Source of the DNA: PALSA-610 sp038239145
GTDB lineage: Bacteria; Actinomycetota; Acidimicrobiia; IMCC26256; PALSA-610
Length of the DNA: 64,000 nt
NCBI GenBank assembly: GCA_038239145.1
Contig: JBBSFB010000010.1
Span: forward strand, 36,087 to 100,086
Direction: 5' to 3'
Every line of letters starts with the position of its first letter. The stretch's first letter is position 1. A program made the position numbers and the translations under genes. The notes below the pieces were generated by a model, which worked only from the letters and a program-made list of their open reading frames with translations, had not been told where the DNA came from and did no database searches. Of this stretch, positions 57,502 through 64,000 are shown one piece after another.

Positions 57502-57934
57502 CCGCAACGCCAATCACACTGCAGAGGTCCCTCATACGCGCGCGCCTGCTCGTCAGAATCACATGTGTGTTCTTCACGAACGGCTCCTCTGAGGGACTGG
57601 GGTTTCCCCATCCGATTCTTTGCGCGGGAACGACTGTGGACAGACGTCGATATCCACAGCCGGATCGACCCCGCGTCGGTTGGTCGGGAGCCGTGACGGC
57701 TCCCACCGGCGGTGACGGTCAGCTCGCCGTCACCCGCCTGCCAGCGGCGATCCCGACCGCGACGTCCGCGTCTCGGCGGGTGGCGTCCGTGGCGCACCTC
57801 CGTGCCATTGTCCACAGGGCTGTGGGCCGACAGATATCCCCCGCGCGGGGCCCGCAATCCACAACCTTGTCCCCTTCCACCACACAACGGTGGCGTGCCA
57901 AGGTCCCCGCTTCCGGGGAAGGGAGGTAGCGACC
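57502..57934. promoter_or_regulatory. Long rplI-dnaB intergenic region with DnaA-box-like sites
   Basis: 433 bp without a recognisable gene. DnaA-box-like 9-mers: TGTGGACAG (57635-57643, minus orientation), TATCCACAG (57651-57659), TTGTCCACA (57808-57816) and CAATCCACA (57855-57863). TTGTCCACA is the same form as in the dnaA promoter region. The last two lie within 130 bp of the dnaB start, suggesting DnaA control of dnaB or an accessory DnaA-binding locus. Confidence 0.6.
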
Positions 57935-59935
57935 ATGGTCTCGATCGAGGATGCACGCCGACGGGCCAGCGGCGCGCGCGTCCCGCCCCACAACCTCGAG
58001 GCCGAAGAGTCGCTGCTCGGGGCCATGATGCTCAGTCGCGAAGCGATCACCGCGGCCGTAGAGGCACGGCTGGAGCCGAGCGATTTCTACAAGCCCGCGC
58101 ACGGGACCATCTTCGAGGCGGCGTACGGACTGCACAGTCGGGGCGAGCCCGTCGATCCGGTGACCGTCGCCGAAGAGCTGCGCCGGGCTTCGCAACTCGA
58201 GCAGCTGGGCGGCCGCCAAACCCTCGTCCGGATCCAGGCGTCTACCCCGGCGTCGGCGAACGCCTCCCACTACGCCCAGATCGTCGGCGAGCTCTCGATG
58301 CTGCGGCGCTTGATCGAGACCGCCGGTGGAATCCAGGAGATGGCCTACGCGGCCGAGGACGCGGTCGACGAGACCCTCGACCGGGCCGAGGCCGCCATCT
58401 TCGAGGTGGCCGAGCGCCGGGTCGCCGACACCCTCATGCCGTTGTATCCCGCGCTCGAAGAGACGATGAACCAGCTCGAGGCGCTCTATGGCCACCAGGG
58501 CGACATCGTCGGCACCGCCACGGGATTCCGTGACCTCGACGCACTGTTGCTCGGCATGCAGCCCTCGACGCTGACGATCATCGCCGCCCGCCCCGGGCAG
58601 GGGAAGACCTCTCTCGCCCTGGGCATGGCACAACACGTCGCGCTGGTCGGGCGCAAGCCGGTGCTGTTCTTCTCGATGGAGATGGGCTACCTCGAGCTGA
58701 CGAAGCGCCTCTTGGCCGCAGAGGCGCGCGTGCAGTCACGCAAGCTGCAGACGGGCAAGCTCTCCGAGCACGAGTGGCCGCGCGTCAACCAGGCCATCGG
58801 TCGTCTTGCCGAAGCCCCGTTCTTCATCGACGACAACCCGCACTGCACCGTGATGGAGATGCGGGCGAAGGCCCGCCGGGTGAAGGCGCGTTACGGCGAC
58901 CTCGGCCTGATCGTCGTCGACTACCTCCAGCTGATGTCGACGCCGGGACGCTCGGAGAACCGTCAGGTCGAGGTGTCGGAGCTCTCGCGCGGATTGAAGA
59001 TCCTCGCGCGCGAGCTCGAGACGCCCGTCATCACGCTGTCCCAGCTGAACCGTCAGCTCGAGTATCGCCAGGACAAACGGCCGATGCTCGCCGACCTCCG
59101 CGAATCCGGTTGTCTGACCGTCGACACCGGGATCACGCTCGCCGACGGCACAACCGAGACGATGGGTGCGCTGCACGAGCGCTCCGCGATCGACGTCGAT
59201 GTGCTCACGCTCGACGAGCATCTGCGTCTCGTCCCCGGAGTGCTGTCGCATGTCTTCGCCAGCGGCGTGAAGCCTGTGTTCGAGTTGAAGCTCGCGTCGG
59301 GTCGCAAGGTGACCGCGAGCGGGAACCATCCGTTCCTCACGCTCGACGGCTGGGTGCACTTGGCCGACCTCGCCGTCGGGGCCCACGTAGCGTCGTCGCG
59401 TCGCAGCGGTCCCGCGGTCGACCTTCGCAACGACGCGATTCCGTGCGAGGTCTGGGACTACATCGAGCGCAAGGGTCTCCTCGTCAACGGATCCTTACGG
59501 GCGCACGATCTCGTCGAGCGGTTGAGTGACTCCGCCGGCGGCCGTTACCGCGTCTACGAACAGGGAGTGTCGCGCTCGTTGATGCTGCGTATCGCCGACG
59601 CACTCCCGGACCGTTTCCTCAGCGATCTCGGTGCCAGTGACGTCCTGTGGGACGAGATCGTCGCGATCGAGCCGCGCGGTGACGAACGCGTCTTCGATGC
59701 GACGGTCGAAGGAACGCACAACTTCGTGGCCAACGACATCGTCGTGCACAACAGCATCGAGCAGGACGCCGACGTCGTGATGTTCATCTACCGGGACGAG
59801 TACTACAACCCGGAGTCGGATCAACGGGGCTTGGCCGAGATCATCATCGCCAAGCACCGCAACGGACCGGTGGGGAACACCAAGCTCGTCTTCAACGGCG
59901 ACTACACCAAGTTCGACGACGCCGCGCACGAGTAG
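57935..59935 (+). CDS. dnaB: Replicative DNA helicase DnaB with an intein
   Basis: 666 residues before splicing, 452 after. N-terminal domain PPHNLEAEESLLGAMMLS; RecA-like domain with Walker A AARPGQGKTSLALGMAQH, FFSMEMGYLELTKRLLA, IVVDYLQLMSTPGR and QLNRQLEYRQDKRPMLADLR. The C-terminal part resumes SIEQDADVVMFIYRDEYYN after the insertion. ATG 57935 follows GGGAGGT. Unwinds DNA at the fork; DciA is its likely loader. Confidence 0.97.
   Translation: MVSIEDARRRASGARVPPHNLEAEESLLGAMMLSREAITAAVEARLEPSDFYKPAHGTIFEAAYGLHSRGEPVDPVTVAEELRRASQLEQLGGRQTLVRIQASTPASANASHYAQIVGELSMLRRLIETAGGIQEMAYAAEDAVDETLDRAEAAIFEVAERRVADTLMPLYPALEETMNQLEALYGHQGDIVGTATGFRDLDALLLGMQPSTLTIIAARPGQGKTSLALGMAQHVALVGRKPVLFFSMEMGYLELTKRLLAAEARVQSRKLQTGKLSEHEWPRVNQAIGRLAEAPFFIDDNPHCTVMEMRAKARRVKARYGDLGLIVVDYLQLMSTPGRSENRQVEVSELSRGLKILARELETPVITLSQLNRQLEYRQDKRPMLADLRESGCLTVDTGITLADGTTETMGALHERSAIDVDVLTLDEHLRLVPGVLSHVFASGVKPVFELKLASGRKVTASGNHPFLTLDGWVHLADLAVGAHVASSRRSGPAVDLRNDAIPCEVWDYIERKGLLVNGSLRAHDLVERLSDSAGGRYRVYEQGVSRSLMLRIADALPDRFLSDLGASDVLWDEIVAIEPRGDERVFDATVEGTHNFVANDIVVHNSIEQDADVVMFIYRDEYYNPESDQRGLAEIIIAKHRNGPVGNTKLVFNGDYTKFDDAAHE
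59111..59752 (+). mobile_element. DnaB mini-intein (214 residues)
   Basis: It begins with Cys (block A, CLTVDTGITLADG), has block B-like TASGNHPFLTLDGWVHL with Ser at the usual TxxH Thr position, block F VFDATVEGTHNFVAND and block G VVHN followed by Ser of the host (N/S junction). Inserted between DLRESG and SIEQDAD, a known DnaB intein site. No LAGLIDADG endonuclease blocks are seen; about 85 residues between blocks B and F (from PAVDLRN to IEPRG) are probably what is left of that domain. It should still self-splice. Confidence 0.93.
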
Positions 59936-59936
59936 C

Positions 59937-60596
59937 TCAGAACAGCTTGAGCGCGGGGTCGGCCCCGCCCCGTAATTCGTTCAGGTCGATCTCGATGCAA
60001 GCCACGCCCTTGCTCTCGGCGTACACCTTGGCCTGGGGTTTGATCGACTGCGCGACGAGGACGCCGACGGTCGGCGCCAGGCTCGGGTCGCGGTCGAGTC
60101 GCTCCTGGTAGCGCAGCAGCTGGTCGACCCCGGCGATCTCACCGACCCGCTTCACCTCGACGACCACGGTACGTCCGTCGCCGTCGCGGCACAGCAGATC
60201 GACGGGCCCGATGTCGGTGGGGTACTCGCGCCGGACGAGCAAGAAATCTGCGCGTAGGATGGCGACGCGCGCGGCGAGCAGTTGTTGCAACTCGGCCTCG
60301 ACACCGTCCTTCTCGAGCCCCGGGTCGACTCCGAGCGCGAACGAGGTGTCGTGCAACACCTCGTGGAGCTCAATCCGCAGCGTCTCGCCTTTCGGCGTGC
60401 GCGCCACGATCGTGTGCTCGGTCTCCTCGATCGTGCACGGCGGATTCATCCAGTTGAGGGGCTTGTACGCGCCGGTCTCTGAATGGATCGAGATCGATCC
60501 GTCGCCCTTGCACAGAACCAGGCGGGGCGCGGGACCGAGTCGGGCCCCGAGCTTGCCTTCGTAGGTGACCGAGCAGCGCGCCACGAGCAACCGCAT
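59937..60596 (-). CDS. nucS: Mismatch-specific endonuclease NucS/EndoMS
   Basis: 219 residues. N-terminal dimer/DNA-binding domain (RLLVARCSVTYEGKLGARL, GAYKPLNWMNPPC), C-terminal nuclease with GPVDLLCRDGDGRTVVVEVK (PD-D/ExK site) and YAESKGVACIEIDLNELRG. The end DPALKLF matches the clamp-interaction tail of actinobacterial NucS. Provides mismatch repair without MutS/MutL. Convergent with dnaB, 1 bp apart. Confidence 0.96.
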   Translation of the reverse strand: MRLLVARCSVTYEGKLGARLGPAPRLVLCKGDGSISIHSETGAYKPLNWMNPPCTIEETEHTIVARTPKGETLRIELHEVLHDTSFALGVDPGLEKDGVEAELQQLLAARVAILRADFLLVRREYPTDIGPVDLLCRDGDGRTVVVEVKRVGEIAGVDQLLRYQERLDRDPSLAPTVGVLVAQSIKPQAKVYAESKGVACIEIDLNELRGGADPALKLF

Positions 60597-60656
60597 CGGA
60601 CGAGTCTGTCATGCCCGCGGCGTCGCGCTCCTGGGTCTCCCGGTAGCCTCGCCGGA

Positions 60657-60956
60657 ATGTTTCCGATCCTCGGGTCGTCCGGCAGCTTCTACGACGAGGT
60701 GCTCCGCGAGCTCGTGTTCGCGCTCGGGGCGGCTTTGTTCGTGGCCAACGCGTTCGCGTTGTTCCGGCGCCGCCGCGATGCCCACGAAGTGGCTCGCCGA
60801 ACCGTGGCCCGCAATCGTCCCGGCAGCCCGGTACGGGGCTACCGCCGCACCGACAATCAGGATCTACCGGCGGCACCGCTTGCCCGCACGGTGACGTACC
60901 TGCTCATCGGGTTCATCGTGATGGTCGCCGGACTCGGGGCGATCATCAACAAATAG
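60657..60956 (+). CDS. Small two-helix membrane protein
   Basis: 99 residues: helix ELVFALGAALFVANAFALF, a basic loop rich in Arg, and helix TVTYLLIGFIVMVAGLGAII. ATG 60657. Divergent from nucS with 60 bp between. Widely seen layout in actinobacteria but no assigned function. Confidence 0.7.
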   Translation: MFPILGSSGSFYDEVLRELVFALGAALFVANAFALFRRRRDAHEVARRTVARNRPGSPVRGYRRTDNQDLPAAPLARTVTYLLIGFIVMVAGLGAIINK

Positions 60957-60996
60957 GCCTCACCGGTGGCCGTCAACCACGACACCGACGACCGGC

Positions 60997-62418
60997 TCAC
61001 GCGTGGATCGGGGGCCGGCGATCGTGCCACGGTCGGGCCGTTTCGAGTTGCGACGCGATCCGAAGCAAGACGTCTTCTCGCCCGTACGCGGCGACGAGCT
61101 GTACGCCGATGGGGAGACCGGCGTCGTTCCAATGCAGCGGCAGCGAGATGGCAGGTTGGCCCGTGACGTTGAACGGTGAGCAGAACCCGACCAACCTGCC
61201 CATGCGGTCGCCCACCGCGGGATCGGTGTTCGTCGGCGCGATGTATCCGAGCGGGACCGGTGGTTCGGGGCTCGTCGGCACCACGAGCACATCGTTGTCG
61301 TCCCACCAGGACGCGACCCGACGGGTCCACGCCTGCAGTTGCTCGATCGCGACAACACAGTCGACACCGGAGATCTGGGATCCCATCGCCGCGAAGAACG
61401 CGTTCATTGGCTCGAGCTCGTCCGTGATGTCGCGCCCGAGTCGAAGGTTCCACCGCGCGATGTCGCGCGCGACCGCCGTTGCGAGCACCGTGACGTAGGC
61501 CTGATTGAAGCTGTCGTCGAGCGCCGGTATTGCGGCGGCGTCGACCTTGTGGCCGAGCTCTCCGAGCAGCTTCGCAGTGCCTTCGACTGCGGTGATCACG
61601 TCTGGGTGCGAAGGTTTGCCGTCGGGCGTCTGCGTGCGGAAGCCGATGTGGAGCGCGCCCGGGTCGACGCCGATCTCGTTTCGGAACGGACGGAGTGGCG
61701 GCGGCGCGGTGTACGGGTCGCCGGTCGCGGCGCCCGCAACCGCGTCGAGCACGGCCGCGGTGTCGCGCACCGAGCGAGTGAGCACGAACTCGTGCGTGAG
61801 CGGACCCCAGTACTCGCCGAAGTCCGGGCCGAGCGTCGTTCGGGCCCGGGTGGGCTTCAAGCCGACGAGTCCGCACATGCTCGCGGGGAAGCGGATCGAC
61901 CCTCCCATGTCGTTTCCATGCGCGACCGGAACGAGACCGGCCGCGACCGCGGCCGCGGAACCGCCACTCGACCCGCCGGTACTCCGGGTGAGGTCCCAGG
62001 GATTGTGCGTCGGGCCGTACGCGAGCGGCTCGGTCGTGATGCTCGTTGCGAGCTCGGGCGTGTTCGTCTTTCCTACGAAGACGAATCCCGCCGATCGAAA
62101 GCGTGCCGCGAGCCACGTGTCGTCGGGCTCGATCCATCCTGCGTCCTTCAGGGCGCGCATGCCGAGGTGATACGGATCGCCGGCCGTGTGACACACGGCG
62201 TCCTTGACGAGGAACGGCACCCCCGCGAACGGGCCGGTTGCCGCCGGTGCTTCAGCCCGCGACCGTCCGAACCGGCGGTGGATGACGGCGTTGAGTTGCT
62301 CGTCGAGGCGTTCGATGCGCGCGATCGCGGCATCGACGAGATCGAGGGGCGATACGTCGCCGCGCGCGACGAGCTCAGCTTGCGCGGTGGCGTCGAGGAC
62401 AGCGAGATCGTCGGTCAC
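60997..62418 (-). CDS. Amidase signature family hydrolase
   Basis: 473 residues. Catalytic triad: Lys in PFLVKDAVC, Ser in STGGSSGGSAAAVAAGL, and the nucleophile in GNDMGGSIRFPAS. End TGQPAISLPLHWNDAGLPIG is also typical. GTG 62418 is the likely start. Related to GatA-like amidases but lacks an adjacent gatB or gatC, so it is probably a catabolic amidase; substrate unknown. Confidence 0.9.
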   Translation of the reverse strand: MTDDLAVLDATAQAELVARGDVSPLDLVDAAIARIERLDEQLNAVIHRRFGRSRAEAPAATGPFAGVPFLVKDAVCHTAGDPYHLGMRALKDAGWIEPDDTWLAARFRSAGFVFVGKTNTPELATSITTEPLAYGPTHNPWDLTRSTGGSSGGSAAAVAAGLVPVAHGNDMGGSIRFPASMCGLVGLKPTRARTTLGPDFGEYWGPLTHEFVLTRSVRDTAAVLDAVAGAATGDPYTAPPPLRPFRNEIGVDPGALHIGFRTQTPDGKPSHPDVITAVEGTAKLLGELGHKVDAAAIPALDDSFNQAYVTVLATAVARDIARWNLRLGRDITDELEPMNAFFAAMGSQISGVDCVVAIEQLQAWTRRVASWWDDNDVLVVPTSPEPPVPLGYIAPTNTDPAVGDRMGRLVGFCSPFNVTGQPAISLPLHWNDAGLPIGVQLVAAYGREDVLLRIASQLETARPWHDRRPPIHA

Positions 62419-62495
62419 GAGGGGAAGCGTAGGCACGAGCTCGCGTAGGCGTGACCTGTCGCGCACGCGCCGGCGGTCGCGGCGAGACTGGGCCC

Positions 62496-63413
62496 ATGAG
62501 CACGACGAAGATCAACGATGACGCACTGCGCCGCCGGGCCCGTTCGCTGGCCGCGACCCTCGAGCCGGTCATCGGCCAGGTGTTCTTCTCGCCGGAGTGT
62601 CATGCGGCGTACGAGGGTCTCGGTTTCGCGCCGAGTCCGGGCTCCTTCGGGAACGGCGTCGCCGCTCCGGACGGAGCCGCGTACTTCACGAGCCGTGGGT
62701 CACTGCTCGGTCAGGTCGAACCCGAGGTCGTCGCATCGGCGTTCGGCGTGTTCAAGCCGGCCGCGGTCGTGGCCGGGGTCCGTCTCGGTTGGGGCCTCAC
62801 CGATGCCCCCGTGATCTTCGCGGCTCGCCGCGCGGGCGCGGTGGCGCAGTTGGAGCGGGTGTGCGGTCCGGCCGGCCCGGAGGTCGAGCGCGCCGCGGCC
62901 GCGCTGGAGCGAGCGGTCGCACCGCTCGCGGAACCGGGTCGACCCCTGTTCTCCGGGTTGCGGGCGCAATGGGACGAGCCGTCGGATCCGTGGACGCGCC
63001 TCTTCCACCTCGGCGACATGTTGCGCGAGTACCGCGGCGACGCCCACGTGTGCGCCTGGTCGACGGCGGAGGTCGACGCAGTCGAGATCGGGCTCCTCAC
63101 CGAGGCGTACATGGGACTTCCCCTCCGCACGTACATCCGGACTCGAGGGTGGAACGATGCCGAGCTCGATGCGGCGGTTGGCCGCCTGCGCGAGCGCGAG
63201 TGGTTCGACGACGCGGAAACCCTCACGGAGCTCGGGCGAAAGGAACGCGAGGCGATGGAGCGCGCGACCGATCGGGCGATGCGGCCCGCGATCGACGCAC
63301 TGGCCGACGACGTGGGCTCGGTCGTCGAGCAGCTACGGCCCTGGGGTGACGCGATGCGGGCCGCGGGCGGGTACGTCGGCGGGCCCGTCGACCTCTGGCC
63401 GGACCGCGACTGA
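62496..63413 (+). CDS. SCO6745-family (SalK-like) protein
   Basis: 305 residues: SLAATLEPVIGQVFFSPECH, GLGFAPSPGSFGNGVAAPDG, YFTSRGSLLGQV, and LREYRGDAHVCAWSTAEVDA. This matches the actinobacterial SCO6745 family, sometimes named SalK. No enzymatic role is proven. ATG 62496; divergent from the amidase gene. Confidence 0.8.
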   Translation: MSTTKINDDALRRRARSLAATLEPVIGQVFFSPECHAAYEGLGFAPSPGSFGNGVAAPDGAAYFTSRGSLLGQVEPEVVASAFGVFKPAAVVAGVRLGWGLTDAPVIFAARRAGAVAQLERVCGPAGPEVERAAAALERAVAPLAEPGRPLFSGLRAQWDEPSDPWTRLFHLGDMLREYRGDAHVCAWSTAEVDAVEIGLLTEAYMGLPLRTYIRTRGWNDAELDAAVGRLREREWFDDAETLTELGRKEREAMERATDRAMRPAIDALADDVGSVVEQLRPWGDAMRAAGGYVGGPVDLWPDRD

Positions 63414-63427
63414 CGCTCGCCACCGGC

Positions 63428-63727
63428 GTGTGCGGGTTTCACCCCGCGAGCTGCGGGATATCCGCGCCGCCGAGCGGACCGTCGGTCAGACTTTTCACCG
63501 TGGCGTCGGCACTCCTGTTCGTTGCCCTGCTTATCGTGGTCGATCTCTCGTACCGCCATTGGATCCGGCACTCGATCAGGCGCGTTCGCTCGCGTCGTGC
63601 TCGCCCTGAGATCGTCGATCTGGTCGAGACCGCAAGCCCGACCGACGATGCGACCGGCGCCGACGCGACGGTGATCGCGCTCGCGCCGAGGGATGAATCC
63701 ATACGGAAGGCGCGGCGCAGCGGCTGA
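63428..63727 (+). CDS. Small single-pass membrane protein (hypothetical)
   Basis: 99 residues from GTG 63428, or 75 from GTG 63500. One hydrophobic helix (VASALLFVALLIVVDLSY) then a strongly basic stretch (RHSIRRVRSRRARP) and an acidic tail. Start uncertain and no family recognised. Confidence 0.45.
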   Translation: MCGFHPASCGISAPPSGPSVRLFTVASALLFVALLIVVDLSYRHWIRHSIRRVRSRRARPEIVDLVETASPTDDATGADATVIALAPRDESIRKARRSG

Positions 63728-63786
63728 CCAGCGTCTGGTGCAAGGCGGTAGCGCTAGGGTCCGGCGACCCAGGACGGAGGCCGATC

Positions 63787-64000
63787 GTGGCGAAGAGCAC
63801 GGCGAAGATCACCGAGTACGAAGCGGACCAGGTCAAGCAGGCGAATGCGTCGGGACGGACCCCGATCGTGTTCGTACACGGCTTGTGGCTGCTCCCGATG
63901 AGTTGGGATCGCTGGCGTCAGCACTTCGAGGCGGCCGGCTTCTCCACGATCGCCCCCGGATGGCCCGACGACCCCAACACGGTCGACGCGGCCAACGCCA
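63787..64000 (+). CDS. Alpha/beta hydrolase (partial, continues beyond window)
   Basis: GTG 63787 follows GGAGG. The visible 71 residues include the first strand and oxyanion turn PIVFVHGLWLLPMSWDRWRQ and IAPGWPDDPNTVDAAN. The nucleophile and other catalytic residues lie past the window end. Confidence 0.82.
   Translation, partial: MAKSTAKITEYEADQVKQANASGRTPIVFVHGLWLLPMSWDRWRQHFEAAGFSTIAPGWPDDPNTVDAANA

Noticed and set aside
57502..57934. Small overlapping frames in the rplI-dnaB gap
   Set aside because: They lack ribosome sites and protein-like composition; the gap is better explained as regulatory DNA.

Overview
The window is high-GC DNA from the replication-origin region of an actinomycete. 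The gene set and order (CCA transferase, DUF6049, murJ, ECF sigma, trxB-trxA-cwlM, parB-parA, rsmG, jag, yidC, yidD, rnpA, rpmH, dnaA, dnaN, recF, dciA, gyrB, gyrA, DUF3566) is the classic actinobacterial origin neighbourhood. NucS, inositol-3-phosphate synthase and DUF5318 agree. The exact lineage cannot be read off directly; the mix of genes looks like Acidimicrobiia, which is an inference.

Layout. 1-8.7 kb is accessory metabolism: a TetR regulator facing a diiron oxygenase across a tandem operator, a molybdopterin oxidoreductase, an HSL-type hydrolase, an orphan substrate-binding lipoprotein, a DUF1214 protein and a sulfotransferase. 8.7-15.3 kb is a decayed zone around a tRNA-Ala: a frameshifted ATPase-GNAT gene joined to a relaxase/helicase remnant, a large secreted purple acid phosphatase cut by one in-frame stop codon, a broken tyrosine recombinase, and a multiply frameshifted unknown gene carrying a hexanucleotide repeat. 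15.3-22 kb holds a UBP-type zinc finger protein, a degenerate phosphoesterase-MprF fusion, a saccharopine dehydrogenase-like protein, tRNA-Ile and a polytopic glycosyltransferase-like protein.

The replication core is 22-38 kb. gyrA, gyrB, dciA, recF, dnaN and dnaA run leftwards, and rpmH to parB run rightwards. The dnaA-dnaN gap carries what looks like a textbook unwinding element: paired DnaA boxes, a short GC block and four TAG trios. Three parS sites precede parA. rnpA has no ordinary start codon after rpmH and may begin upstream of it, so that rpmH is nested inside rnpA.

38-51 kb contains redox and envelope genes (trxA, trxB, cwlM, an ECF sigma/anti-sigma pair, DegV, murJ, DUF6049), then an acetyltransferase, a histone-deacetylase-like hydrolase, a solitary PilT ATPase and the CCA-adding enzyme. 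51-55.5 kb has a methyltransferase, a PadR-ino1 pair with a clear palindromic operator, DUF5318, panB and DUF192. 55.7-60.6 kb is a second replication/translation block: rpsF-ssb-rpsR-rplI, a long intergenic region with four DnaA-box-like sites, dnaB with a mini-intein, and nucS. The end holds an amidase, an SCO6745-like protein, small membrane proteins and the start of an alpha/beta hydrolase.
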